A stretch of 64,000 bases of DNA from positions 44,157,139-44,221,138 of the forward strand of contig NC_037094.1 of the NCBI RefSeq assembly GCF_002994745.2. Direction: 5' to 3'. Positions 10,848 through 22,579 of this stretch are shown here, piece by piece (the first letter of the stretch is position 1; each line of letters opens with the position of its first letter). This DNA comes from Rosa chinensis (taxonomy: Eukaryota; Streptophyta; Magnoliopsida; Rosales; Rosaceae). Position numbers and translations under genes: made by a program. Under the pieces are notes generated by a model. That model did not search any database, was not told the DNA's origin, and saw nothing but the letters and a program-made list of their open reading frames with translations.

Positions 10848-11831
10848 TTAAAGTTGATTATTACCTTGACGCCTTGCTTGGTTATCAAGGTGAGTTTGTC
10901 TCCAATAATGAACTAATGCACGAAATGGCCAGAAGGAAAGAAACTGATTCCACCACCAATGTCGTGACGTCACCTCTTCTTCCTCCTCTGCGTAATAATT
11001 TTCATTACGATCTCCAAACTGATCGATCCCATTATTTAGTTCATATCGGTGTCGTGACGTCACCTCTTCTTCCTCCTCTGCGTAATAATTTTCATTACGA
11101 TCTCCAAACTGATCGATCCCATTATTTAGTTCATATCGGCAAACTGGACAAGTATTGTGTAAGCTCAGCCAAGGGACTATGCAACCAGAATGATACACAT
11201 GCTTGCATGGCATTTCTCTTACTTCTCCACCAACCACAAACCCTTCCTTGCAAACCGGGCAACCGGGTTCCTTCACCAACCCCTCTTCCGTGACTTTCAC
11301 CGTAGGCAATCCTTCGATTGCCCAACTGGGCGCCGGTGATGGCCCCCGACGCTCATTCGGAACCTCGTTTATTGTTCCCACGAAAGTAGCAGCGTTATTA
11401 GTATGATCCTCGTCGATGGTGGCATTTTGTGGTACGGGAACTACAAGTCTTGGCGGTCTCTCGAACTGGAGGGTGATCCAAGACCGTGGATGATCAACTG
11501 GCTCATTGTCGGTTTCGATTTGCCATCGAAGTCGTCCATGGTGCCTCAGAGGGGAAGGATCGAGGACGAGAGCTAGGTTTTGAAGTAAGCGGGCAGCCGG
11601 GGAAGGTTCTACGGATTGAAGGTAGTTATTGATAGAGGCAGCAGGCCTCAATACATCGAGCTCATGATTCAGCTCATTGGAGCAACAGTGACATTGAAAT
11701 CCATATGGGTTGGAAGAGGCAATTCTTACAGTATGTTGGCAATGGCGGCACCAGAAGAAACGAAAGGTTCTCATTCTTCTTATTCCATTGACCATAACTC
11801 GAGGACGAGGACGAACCAATGACGACGACAT
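10848..11831 (-). CDS. RING-H2 E3 ubiquitin-protein ligase with zinc-ribbon N-terminus
   Basis: 327 residues from ATG at 11831 to TAA at 10848-10850, apparently intronless. An N-terminal zinc ribbon (C28-x2-C31, C47-x2-C50; FWCRHCQHTVR) and a C3H2C3 RING finger at 191-231 (C191, C194, C209, H211, H214, C217, C228, C231) are both complete. This is the architecture of plant RING1/RDUF-like E3 ligases, which pass ubiquitin from an E2 to substrate. Substrates cannot be predicted. Just after the RING a 30-residue acidic segment (starting RYELNNGIDQF, containing EEEEEE) is present twice in tandem (232-261, 262-291), then WWW and a basic C-terminus. Six more codons upstream are open but start at TTG, so I chose the ATG. 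It is the only clear intact host gene here. Confidence 0.93.
   Translation of the reverse strand: MSSSLVRPRPRVMVNGIRRMRTFRFFWCRHCQHTVRIASSNPYGFQCHCCSNELNHELDVLRPAASINNYLQSVEPSPAARLLQNLALVLDPSPLRHHGRLRWQIETDNEPVDHPRSWITLQFERPPRLVVPVPQNATIDEDHTNNAATFVGTINEVPNERRGPSPAPSWAIEGLPTVKVTEEGLVKEPGCPVCKEGFVVGGEVREMPCKHVYHSGCIVPWLSLHNTCPVCRYELNNGIDQFGDRNENYYAEEEEEVTSRHRYELNNGIDQFGDRNENYYAEEEEEVTSRHWWWNQFLSFWPFRALVHYWRQTHLDNQARRQGNNQL
10961..11140. repeat. 90 bp in-frame tandem duplication in the RING gene
   Basis: Bases 10961-11050 and 11051-11140 are identical except for the last base (t/c). 90 bp is 30 codons, so the frame is kept. The near-perfect identity points to a recent event or an assembly duplication. 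Confidence 0.95.
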
Positions 11832-11922
11832 TGATAAAACTGATGCCAATAAATATTGGCTAGGGTTTGATGATTTGATTTGTCTTTGGACCTTTTTTAG
11901 GAAGACAACAAGTAGGACTCGT

Positions 11923-11931
11923 GTTTATATA
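11923..11931 (-). promoter_or_regulatory. TATA box of the RING gene
   Basis: TATATAAAC on the minus strand, about 92 bp upstream of the ATG. This leaves a plausible 5' UTR of ~60 bp. It is the best core promoter match in the upstream flank. Confidence 0.55.
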
Positions 11932-11939
11932 CATAAGTT

Positions 11940-12209
11940 TGATGAAGAGATCGAAAAGGAGAAAAGGATGGCTTTGGGTTGTACAGTTGGAGATTCCTTT
12001 TCGCAAAACAGTAGTTTTGGTTTTCTTCTTTCTTTATGATTTCCTCTTCTACTTTATCTTAACAAAAAAGCAAAGGATGATTGAAGCTTGATGCAAAGTT
12101 AAAATTAATGAGGTATGGTGCGTCTTTAACTAGCGACTAAACTTTGTATTAATTAAGCAAGATAGTCTTTTTGGTTGGATAGTAATTAAAAGACTAAGAT
12201 GACCTTATA
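11940..12209. other. RING gene upstream flank
   Basis: 270 bp between the RING core promoter and the hAT insertion. No further motif could be supported. Confidence 0.4.
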
Positions 12210-12687
12210 TAAACTAATAGGCCTGGGCTCGGGTCGGGCCGTGCTTGAAAATTAGTAAGATCGAGACCAGCCTGAGACTGTCGGTTCAGGCCTGTTCGAG
12301 CTTTTTCCAGAATGAAAACCGACAAAAACCGAACTCAGACTTTTCGGTTCGGTCTTTCGGGCTTTACGGGCCAGAAGAAAATATAGATCGGGTCCACTGT
12401 GTGCTAGAGCCTACAGCAGTGTATGGATATCAAGACATATGGCCGACATATTTGATTCTACCTAAATATTCTTTATTTCCTTCTTCCAAAAAATCAAATA
12501 ATACACCTTTCACTTTTTGATTCCACTCACCACAAACCCATGTGAACAACTCAAGAAATATGGCCGACATCATTTGATTATTCTTTCTTTCCTTCTTCTT
12601 CATCTTCTACACGGCTACACCTTTCTCTTCCCAGTCTCAAAAGCTCAAAGCCAGTCAAGGCCATGAAAAAATCCCATCTCAGATCCT

Positions 12688-12880
12688 TATAAAACTACTC
12701 ATTTTTCATTTCCCACAATTCAATTTCCATTTCTCCACCCAAATAATCCAAAACCCACAACTTTGCTTCTAAAGTTTCCATCTTTTGGTTCTTGCTACTA
12801 GAGTTTGGAGACGGAGAGTGGCGGAGGAGATAGTAATGGACGCGAGAGAGAGAGAGGTGCTGAGACGGAGATTTGAGCTG
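12688..12880 (+). pseudogene. possible captured host promoter and first exon inside the hAT element
   Basis: A TATAAAA at 12688-12694 is followed by a CT-rich, UTR-like stretch and an ATG at 12836. Fifteen codons are open (MDAREREVLRRRFEL) up to a good splice donor CTG|GTAATTT at 12881. Downstream, beyond the Athila insertion, a polypyrimidine-like acceptor (ctgggctttcag) ends at 44971. This layout resembles a captured gene start rather than random element DNA. The source gene is not recognised and the exon is too short to be sure. Confidence 0.35.
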
Positions 12881-13966
12881 GTAATTTTTTCTTGGTTTCT
12901 TGCCTTCTGTGATGTGGCTGAAATAGCCTCACAATTTAACCCTGCAAAATGTAGTTGTCAGTATAGGATAAACAGGGATCGTTCAGTCCGGGGATTGTAG
13001 GGTACGTACACTTACACAAAAAGCTCAATTAACAAATAAAAGAATAAAATAGGGGCTTTGGAATTTGGTTCCTAATCTACTTAAAATAAAAACAAAACAA
13101 ATAAAATTATCTACAATGATCGACTTCCGTAACCTAGACCACTACCACTTGAAAATTACTAAGTGTAAAAACAGAAAATTCATTTCAACATGCTACAAAA
13201 ACGTGCCCATCTTAAATGCCTAGATAAGAGCCCAAATGAAAAGCCTTAGCGGATCAATCCATTTATCTAATTCGTTCTAATGTGGGCTTGGATCGGAAAA
13301 GTCCTTACCAAGCACAATACTACTAATTTTCGAAAACACTTAGTGTAATTCTTTTAACTAGTAGTATTATCTAACCCTCGAATCAACTCACACGTGCAAA
13401 TTAACCATTAGACATAGAATTTAACACGTAATTTCCAGAATCGTTTAACCATTGAAACATGATTTTTACCACTTTTTAGAACTAATTGCTTCTTGTTTAA
13501 CTTAGCGCCTTAACAAATAACAATTACTCTTGGAAAATGAAGCAAACACACAAGAACTCTCACCTTTATTCTAGCATGCAAACTTATTAACCTAACTCTG
13601 AAAATTACCTAAACACATAAAAGGGCACGAGATTGTAACATGCATCATAAAAGAATTCTCGAAATTAACTCAATAATAAACTGAAAATCTCAAAAATATA
13701 AATAAAAATATTCTGAAAATTTCATGTCTCCAATTACACAACTCACAAATCCAAACACACAAAACCGAAACAAAGATTGTAAGTAGAGTCATACTTACAA
13801 TTTGAAGCTTTCCTTAGCGGCTTGGCAACAAGGTGATGAACTCGTCTCTGCTATGGTGGTGGAGCGTCCTTGACTTAGCGCCTAAGAACTCTTTGGATTG
13901 ATGGAAAGATGGTGGTCATGATCTTGTAGGTGATGGAGGTTTCACTACTAAAAAAAACTTCAATTG

Positions 13967-14415
13967 CGACGGCAGTTTGCGACGGCAAATAAGCATTTTG
14001 CCGTAGCAAATACTTTTCGCGACGGCAAAATGAGCATTTGCGACGGAAATGTTAGCGTTGCAATAGGTGGCGTCACAAGATCCATTCGCGACGGTAAATT
14101 TCCGTTGCAAAAAGTATTTGCGACTGAAAACTATTGCCGTCGCTTCAGTTATTATTTTGCGACGGCGATTTGCTACACAAGCTTCCGTCGCAAAGTCCTC
14201 ATCAGGGTAGTCCATGTGGAGGTATTTGCGACGGCTATGATGCCGTCGCAATGTATACATTTTCAAAATAACCGCCAAAACCTTACCGCCAAATTTGTTG
14301 CTACGGTTAGTTTGCCGTCGCAAATATATTTATATTTTTTTATTAATTTTTTTTAATACGTAGATAAAATTATATATTTTCATACCAATTGCGACGCTGA
14401 AATCGCCATCGCAAA
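13967..14415. repeat. CACTA left subterminal repeats
   Basis: More than a dozen copies of a ~9-10 bp motif, tgcgacggc and its inverse gccgtcgca, in both orientations. In En/Spm such arrays bind the TNPA protein. They also create false open frames on both strands of this stretch. Confidence 0.88.
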
Positions 14416-14469
14416 TGCCAATTTTATTTATTTATTATTATTTAGCCCATTTCCACAAAATTAAACAAA

Positions 14470-14505
<36 letters not shown>

Positions 14506-14712
14506 GTTAAGATATTAAATATTTGGATCTATTAAATCAAATAAGAAATTAACATTAATTCATGAATAATATACTTAAACATATCCTTTGACTCATTGTA
14601 CCATATTCAAATACAAATACTAAAGTGAAAATAATGTCATTTGTAATTATTAAACATTATAATAAGCACTCTTAAAATAAAACAACAATTACAAGTGCAT
14701 CATTTTACTTTG
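14416..14712. other. CACTA non-coding stretch with (AAT)n microsatellite
   Basis: A run of about 11 AAT units lies at ~14471-14504. The rest is AT-rich 3' flank of the TNPA-like gene. Confidence 0.7.
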
Positions 14713-17617
14713 TCATTTTGTGAGCTTTGCACTTGCTTTCATTTGCTTTGCTCTTTTTGCCATGAGAACCTGTAATATCAACATATAAAAACCAATGTTA
14801 GCTTAATGTCCAATAGGCAAGATAGACAACAAATTGCACACTCTTTCATGATGGTTTCTGTACAAACAAAACCAATTAAAAACATTAAGACATTAATGAA
14901 CCTCAATCAATAGTAACAGATAGTCAAAACAACCAACCCTCATATATTCAAAGATCATCTCAACTCAATATCATCTTTAGCAAGTAGTATAACACAACTA
15001 GGGGCTGTTAACAATAATCTATCATAACCAAAACAATGAAAAGTCTTTCATGAAAGGAAAAGAAAAGCAACACCTATTAATATGGCTGAGGTTAGTTACA
15101 CGGTAGCTAGAATCATAGAAAATATAGCTGTTTCATCATTACCCAAATAGACAACAAAACCATTTGAGATAAATATATCAACAAAGCAACACCTATTAAT
15201 ATGGCTTCAACGAAAATAGTCACATGGAACTAATCAAATCCACAAACCAGACAATGAAGCATAATCCAAAAAGTCCATCTAAATTTTAAAAACCAAACCA
15301 CAAAACAGTTTCAAAAATACAACTTAGAACATATCTTCCTACATCATTCACATATGGCTTTATAACTTTCCTAGCCTCATCTGAAAATACTTTTTCTTTA
15401 CTCAAACTGTAAATTTCAAAAAGGCAAAATCAAGCTGACCCAGTAGTAAATCAACTTGAACGAACTAACAATCTTTAAAAAAAAAAATCACAGATCTAAT
15501 CATACTCAACAACCATACAGCAAAAACAAGTTCATCAATATCCTTCGATGAAAACCACAACAAGCTACAGAGCTCAAAGTTACAAACAAATACATAATCA
15601 AACATTTGCAACACAAACATAACCAATTTCCAGGTGAAAGGACATAAAAAATCATAAGTATAGACCTCAATAACTAGCCTGAAACAACAACCATTTGCAA
15701 GCAAGCGAATTATAACTCATGTTTATGATAATGTCAAGCATCAACTAGAAATACAATATGTAAAAGCAATATAAAACAATTAATATAAGAAGATTGTTGC
15801 AATTGCCTAAATTTATAAGAGAATTACCCTTTCAGATCCATTTTGTGAAGGGGATGTTACTAGAGAATTCTGCTCCAACAATGGCTGGTCACTATTTACA
15901 TTCGGAGTTATTTCATCTCCTATAGACTCCCTCAAAATTTCATGCCCGCTAGTTGCATCAGCAACCTAAGAAATATATAATACATATATACACACATAAT
16001 AAATTTAAGTTAGTGCAAGTAGTAATACAATTGACAAAAGTCTAATTTATAAACCATATATCTGCATATTAAGTTTGTACTCAACCTGTCTAGGAGACTC
16101 TGTGCTACTGTCCTTATTCTGCAGAAAATCAATTCGAGCATGTAGTTGCTGAAGCTGCAGTTGAAACTCTTGACGCACTTGTTCAGTGATTTTTTGTACG
16201 AGATCATCTGTGCTTTGAGATATCTTTGATTCCTTTGGATATACTAGATTACGAGGCACACCAGCTCCAAAAGTATGACAATACCCATGACCATCATCTC
16301 CCATCAAAGAGTGGAAAATTCGATCTTTAACACTAGTCAAGTTCTGATCCTCCTCCGACTCCTTTCTAAGTTTCTCCTCATATGATTTCTGCATTACGTA
16401 CATTTAATTAACAGTAACTGAACAAACAAACTAAAATTAATAATAATCACAAATGAATCTGATATACACATATATAGGTGTGTGTGTGTGTGTGTAAGCA
16501 TCAAAAACTGTGGTTTACAATGAACTCTTGCACAAGGTGATCATTTAAGTCACGTGTTCTCTTCCAGACACTAAACTTATCAACTGGTTCTCCAGCTTTT
16601 TCCATCTGTTGAATAAAATTTTGGTCATGTTTCAATTATAGAAAGCAATTTATGGGATTAAAGAAACATTGATCCAAACATCTGAAATTAGTACCTCATA
16701 TCGCACTTGGGCAAAATGCTTTCTACCGGTCTTGTGACATGGGCCACGCAGCTCTCGGTTTATTGAATTTCTTTCTGCTATCACCTGCAACATTTTCAAA
16801 TTCAAGGTGTTAAAATAACTTGTGAAGCTCCCCATACATATGTACTTAGTTGTGTATTTTACCTTTGCATCCTCACTACTCCAATATGCAACAAGCTCAG
16901 ACCATTGCTCTGCAACAATATGCGGAGGATTTTTAGAACTAAGTTCAGGATCATCCTTATTGGGCACATAGTGAAACGATTTTGTTTTGCTCTTATGGTC
17001 CTTCCAAAGCAAATTACAATTTTCCAAGCAAACTGATTTATAACCTTCAGGGACTTCCACCAAGGTTTTCAACAATTAAGATAACATTAGTGCCATACAA
17101 GAAATTCACACATGTAACAAATAGTAGTATTGATTTTCATGTACCTTAACCTCTTCCCAAATTTCTTCCTTCACATCATTACCGACTTTCTTCCAGTCAA
17201 GAATATTTAGTGGAACTCTATGGCCATTTCGTACTATCTGACCCAATTGTGACTTAAGCTGACCTGCCCTTTCTCCCACCGGCTGGAAATTGATTCCATT
17301 AAATTGAACATGTACTTTGACACCTATATTCCATTCTGGAATGCCTTTGCTCTGTCCTCCTGTGACTTTACTTGTTGGCGTATTGACTTGCTCTTCCATT
17401 ATTCAGATATGACATTAACATATATAATATTATGAGGAGGCAGCACAATAATTTTTTCCTTAATTTAATAAGTATAAATGGGTATACCTGCTGGTGCTGG
17501 AGGAGGTGGCTGTGCTGATTCGTTTGCGCTACGACCTGTGCTTCCAAAACATGATGAAGTTTCTTCCAAGAGTTGAGACATGGTACGAGGTCGGCCTCCT
17601 TGTCTTGTTCTCTTCAT
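14713..17617 (-). CDS. TNPA-like CACTA accessory protein, spliced (Transposase_24 type)
   Basis: I can follow eight exons by frame and splice sites: 17617-17488 (ATG; MKRTRQGGRPRTMSQ), 17392-17145, ~17069-16863, 16784-16695, 16605-16519, 16388-16086, 15965-15828, 14769-14713 (TGA). Exons 4-7 are whole codons and phases agree at every other junction, giving about 419 residues. Exons 2-4 resemble plant Transposase_24 proteins (GHRVPLNILDWKKV, CNLLWKDHKSKTKSFHY, HKTGRKHFAQVRYE). Exon 6 ends in a coiled-coil-like stretch (LVQKITEQVRQEFQLQLQQL). TNPA-type proteins bind subterminal repeats and aid transposition. The acceptor of exon 3 has no AG (ttgttg), so splicing there may be broken. The ~1.06 kb last intron is unusually long. 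Confidence 0.72.
16479..16495. repeat. (TG)n microsatellite in a TNPA-like intron
   Basis: About eight to nine TG units directly after tatatag, in the intron between exons 5 and 6. Confidence 0.8.
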
Positions 17618-17842
17618 CTTAATGACCTGTACTTAGACATGAAACAAACCATAAACATAAATATGAACATAAAGTAGCTCCTATCATTCTGATAATGCAC
17701 AAAAAATGCATAAACAGACCATGTTAATATTAATTAGTGGATATTATATTACACCAAAAGTGACATTGTTTTCCATTCAAATACACAAAAGCAAAGAAAA
17801 CATAAATGATCTCATTCGATCATTCTGAATCATTCAAAGCTA

Positions 17843-20800
17843 CTAATTTTCATCAACTTCCAGCAACATATATGGGTCAGCTTCAGGGCAACCATCAGCA
17901 TCAGATAACTCTATTGCAGGGGATATGACAACAGTTAACCAATCTTTCTCCAATGGATCAGGAACATAATAAACTTGATGTGCTTGGGATGCCAAAATGA
18001 AAGGTTCATTACCCACTCGATCATGTTTGTACAACAGATGCTTAAAGTTGACCAAAGTGTACTCAAAACAGTCATGTTTTGTCCCTAATGCAGTGTCAAT
18101 CCAATCACACTTAAACAAGTCAAATTTTAAATCTTCTGAGTAACTGATTTTGACAATATCAATCAATTGTCCATAGTAAGGCAAAGGATCAACACGAGGA
18201 TGCTTGTCCATTCCGACTAGCAACACTCATGGTACCTGCCTTCAAAGTTACACCACTATTCTGTGTTTCCTTTTGATCATCAAGTTTTTTAACATGAAAG
18301 TTGTATCCGTTCACTTTATATGAATTAAACTTCACTGCTTGATCACTAGGTCCTTTTGCTAATACACTGATTTCTAAAGGCACAGCTGCAGTACTTGTGT
18401 TTTCCAAGTTTTTGACCTGTTTCACCACCAAAACTAATTAATAAGTGAAAATACTAATGCAAGTCTGAACTCATAAGTATTTAAGAACACTTTCAACATA
18501 CATGATCGAAAAGCCATGTATGGAAGCTGTCAAAATGGATACGTTGAATTTGATGATCATCAGCACGAGGGTTCTGGCTTCTAAGGACAGCAATATGTTT
18601 TCTATTTAAGTCAGAAACTAGCAAGTTAGAATCAGATGTAAGGATAAGGAAACAATGTCTGTAAGCAAAGGGATATAATGTAATTATAATTTGTTGTCAA
18701 GTTAGTAGGACCACATACCTTAAGTAAGGTGTGACAACATCCGTATGGAACAAGATCCATCTATGAGCCTGTACCCATTCAATGTTGGTAAGCTTGAATT
18801 TAATCCCATGTTTCTCCCCATCACCATCCTTGTTCCTCTTTGGTCGATTTGACTTGGTTTCCACATCATTTAGATAAAGAGAACAGAAATGCATACACTC
18901 TGCCATCAAGTAACCTTCGGCAATTGAAGCTTCTGGATGAGCTCGGTTACGCACATATTCTTTCAAGGTAAAGAGATACCTTTCAATTGGGTACATCCAT
19001 CGAAACTGAACAGCACCACCAATAAGTGCTTCCTCCACCAAATGGATAGGTAAATGCTCCATTACATCAAAGAACGAGGGTGGAAATATTTTTTCCAGCT
19101 TACAAATTGTTAACACAATTCCCTCTTGTGCTTTTTCCAAGTCTGCTGAACAGTTTTTTTTTAGCACAATTGCTTAAAAAAATTGCCCAAATCAATCAAT
19201 ACTTCAACCACATTTTTGGGCAAGGATTTTCTTATAGCTAATGGGATCAACTCTTGAACAAGAATGTGACAATCATGGCTCTTTAAACCTCCCATGGTCC
19301 TATCTTGCAAACACACACGTCGCGAAATGTTAGAGGCATGCCCATCTGGTGCTCTATATTCATGAATTACATTTAGAAATAAGTCTTTGCCATTGTTTTT
19401 CATCTCAAACTCTGCATCAGGTGCCTTGGGTTTACCAGATTCATCAATCTTCAAATGCAAATGATTTTTAATGTTCATTTCTTGCAGATCCCGTCTAGAA
19501 TTCAAGCTGTCCTTACTTTTTGCATCTCCTAATATGGTCCACAATACATTGTCACAAACATTCTTCTCTATATGCATCACATCAAGATTGTGACGTATCA
19601 AATTGTGCTTCCGATAAGGCAACTCAAAGAAGATACTTTTTTTCTTCCAATTATGTGGTTTTCGTTTTTTTTTTCCATGAGCATCTACTTCTACAGCTGC
19701 TGGTTTTCTTTTCCTTGTTAGGAGATCCTCCCTTTTGTATTCAGTGACAATACCTTCAGATTCTATTTGTCTCAACAAATCAACTCCAGACAATGGGTTA
19801 GGCTTTGCTCTAAATTCAAGTTTAGCATTAAAATTCTTTCCATCCTTTCGGAACCTATGGCCATTGGGCAGCCACCGACGATGACCCCCATAAGAATGCT
19901 TCTTACCATTACTCAACCAACAAGCGTCAGTTTCTGAGTTGCAACATGGACAAGCATACTGACCTTTTGTACTCCACCCGGACAGATTTGCATAGGCCGG
20001 GAAATCATTAATAGTCCACAATAAGGAAGCATGCAATGTAAACATTCCATTGCTTGATGCATCCCATGTTTCTACACCTCTCTCCCATAATTCTAGCAAC
20101 TCTTCTATCAATGGTTGCAAATAAACATCAATCTTGTCACCTGGTCCTTTAGGACCATCAATAAGCAGTGACAAAAATAGAAATGGCTGCTTCATGCACA
20201 ATGAAGGAGGTAAGTTATAGGGAAACACAATCACCGGCCAAGTGCTATGAACTATATTCATTGTCCTAAATGGGTTGAACCCATCAGATGCTAACCCAAG
20301 CCTCACATTTCGAATCTCATTAGAAAAGTCAGAATTCTTAGTATCAAAGTCTTTCCAAGCCATAGAGTCGGTAGGATGCCTAAAAACACCATCATTTTCT
20401 CTCTCTTCTACATGCCATCTCATCAGTTTTGCTGTTTTTGATGACATAAACAGCCTTTTCAACCGTGGCTTTAGAGGAAAGTATCTAACTTGTTTTACTG
20501 CTTTTTTTTTAGATTTGCTAGTTCCAACATCAGCTGTAGAGTCTTTTTTGTCTTCCCATCTAGACTTCTTGCATACTTTACATTCATCAAGGTTTATGTC
20601 ATCATTTCGGAACAACATGCAGTTGTTCCTACATGCATCCCAAGTTTGATAGGTGAAACCTAAATCTTTTGTTATCTTTCTAGCCTCATAGTAGGACTTG
20701 GAAAGTAACACACCCTCCGGGAAAGCACTAGCCAAGTTCTTGAGTAACCCCGTGAATGATTTATCTGACCATCCATGTAACACTTTATTATGCATCATTC

Positions 20801-21323
20801 GAACAATGAATGATAACGCAGTAAAGCGTTTACAGCCCGGATATAGTGGAAGTTGTGCACCTTCCAACAGCTTTAAAAAATGAGAAGTAGTTTGATTTGG
20901 GCCAACTTGGGGAGCATCTGATGGAGGATCATCAGTTTCACCCATATTTGGAATGCCCATAGCTTCATGCAGCATTTCAAACATATCATCTTGGACATTT
21001 AAATCAACTTCGGTTTCTATTTCAGAGTTGGCATGGTTAGTAGCAATTGGAGATTCTCCATGGTAAATCCAATTCATATACTTTCTCAAGAACCCATTAT
21101 CTTTGAGATGTTTTCGCACAGTTTCTTTGGGCAAATAGATGGGCCGATTGCAACATTTTCTACATGGACAGCTTATTAGTTCACTTTCATTCTTATTGGT
21201 GTATGCAAACTTCAGAAAGTCTTCATAATCATCAATAACCCTCTTTGACCATCTGTTGCCTAAGTTTATCCAACTCTTATCCATAGTGAGATGCAAGTTT
21301 TCTAGATCAATCAAACAAAACAT
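17843..21323 (-). pseudogene. TNPD-like CACTA transposase with two frameshifts
   Basis: The main exon starts with ATG at 21323 (a second ATG, MDKSWINLGNRW, 13 codons on is equally likely). It runs 720 residues to an A-rich run at ~19152-19160, where a one-base shift moves the frame. Coding resumes to a donor at 18719. Further exons are 18601-18502 and 18416-17843. In order: a transposase-associated N-terminal domain (ISCPCRKCCNRPI), the Transposase_21 core (CNNCMLFRND-like region, WPVIVFPYNLPP, HNLDVMHIEKNVCDN), DUF4218 (FFDVMEHLPIHLVEEA, MYPIERYLFTLKEYVRN), and DUF4216 (YYGQLIDIVKISYS). A second frameshift lies near 18215. The protein would bind TIRs and cut the element. The reading is otherwise open, so decay is slight. 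Confidence 0.9.
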
Positions 21324-21489
21324 TGAGTCAAGTTTATGTATGTCAAAGGCTAAAGGTTTATTTATTATACATATTTGTGTTAATGAATTGTTCCATTATT
21401 TAGAAGTTTGTCTTGGTTTCATTAAGCTACATCAGAATATGTATGCATGTCTTGTGCAAGTTATATTTTACGTAAATTAAGTAATGTCT

Positions 21490-22287
21490 TTTTATTTAAG
21501 ATAAACAAGTGTCAACTCTAAAAGACTAATGTACATCAATAAAAAAAAAAAATAGCATAGGCATATTACATTGCCACAGATAAACTTAGTACTTCTCCCA
21601 TAATAAATGAAAACAGAAGAAATATAAAAATGGGGATGAAGTACTAACCTGGTAATATCAAGCTACTTTGGATTGCCAAAATTAATTCCAAATTCTTCAC
21701 TGCTGATTTGAAGATGAGCAGCCTTTTTAACTAATGGATGTTTTAAACTGCAGCAGAAAATAAAATGAGTGTTGCTTGTCATTACAGAAGCACAATGAAC
21801 AAAAACCTACTACCCAAACAATTAAACTGGACCTATTGATTAAAATCCAAGAATGTAAAAATTTATCTATGACATTGTTGAGGCAACCATAAAAAGAAGA
21901 AGAGTCACGGTAGTATTACAATGATATAACCTACCGAATAGGAAACTTGAAAGCATCCAGGTCTTGAAGTCAAAGATGGGAAGCGATTCCTAGTAATGGA
22001 AAAAGAAACCGATTTAAAACTAGAGACCCTGTTGCTGCGTGTCTATCAACATTAAACCACAAGAACTGAATGTCAAGTACAACAAAAGACCATTGAATAA
22101 TAACAAATATATGAACAGAATGTCATAATAACAAAAATGCATCTTGGATTGAATGTATAAATGAAGTTGTGAATGCAACGAAATCTATACATGATTCTGA
22201 AGAATTCTGAGATGAGAATTCTGAAGAAATTGTCTTGTTGTTTTCTTTAAGTTTTGTTTCTGATTCTCTGTACTCTTTTGGACCCAG
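21490..22287. other. CACTA 5' region of TNPD, non-coding
   Basis: AT-rich with poly-A/T runs. The short word aaactgcagcagaaaa appears at ~21747 and again at ~22476 just after the ADA2 exon, so a small duplication brackets the captured piece. Confidence 0.5.
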
Positions 22288-22458
22288 GTCAGGGGAAGAG
22301 TGAAGGAAAAAGGGCTTATCACTACAATTATTGCAATAAAGACATTACGGGCAAGATCCAAATCAAGTGCAATTCTTGCCCTGATTTTGACCTACGTATA
22401 GAGTGTTTCTCTATAGGAGCAGACCTGACATCTCATAAAAGCTATCACCCTTACCAAG
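22288..22458 (+). pseudogene. ADA2: captured exon of transcriptional adaptor ADA2 (ZZ zinc finger)
   Basis: The plus strand encodes a ZZ-type zinc finger very like plant ADA2 (CNKDITGKIQIKC, CPDFDLRIECFSIGAD, then HKSYHPYQ). ADA2 couples Gcn5 acetyltransferase to activators. A splice acceptor (ctcttttggacccag) ends just before the exon at 22287, so the copy came from genomic DNA with its intron edge, not from mRNA. Two zinc-binding cysteines are lost: the first Cys of the finger is Tyr (YHYNYC) and the Cys of DLCIEC is Arg. The rest of ADA2 (SANT, SWIRM) is absent. It sits inside the CACTA, opposite in sense to the transposase: transduplication with later decay. Confidence 0.85.
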
Positions 22459-22579
22459 TTTTTTTTTTTTTTTTAAACTGCAGCAGAAAAATAATATATT
22501 ACTGTCCACAAAGATCAATTCATTCAACACCATTACATCGTAAAGATTTATGGCCCAAACTAAACTATAATGATTAGTG

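Noticed and set aside
10874..11293. 139-residue plus-strand frame over the RING gene
   Set aside because: It is antisense to the RING-H2 gene and its internal repeat is only the reverse of the 90 bp duplication.
13916..14356. Long frames on both strands near the CACTA left end
   Set aside because: They are produced by the tgcgacggc subterminal repeats and have no domain.
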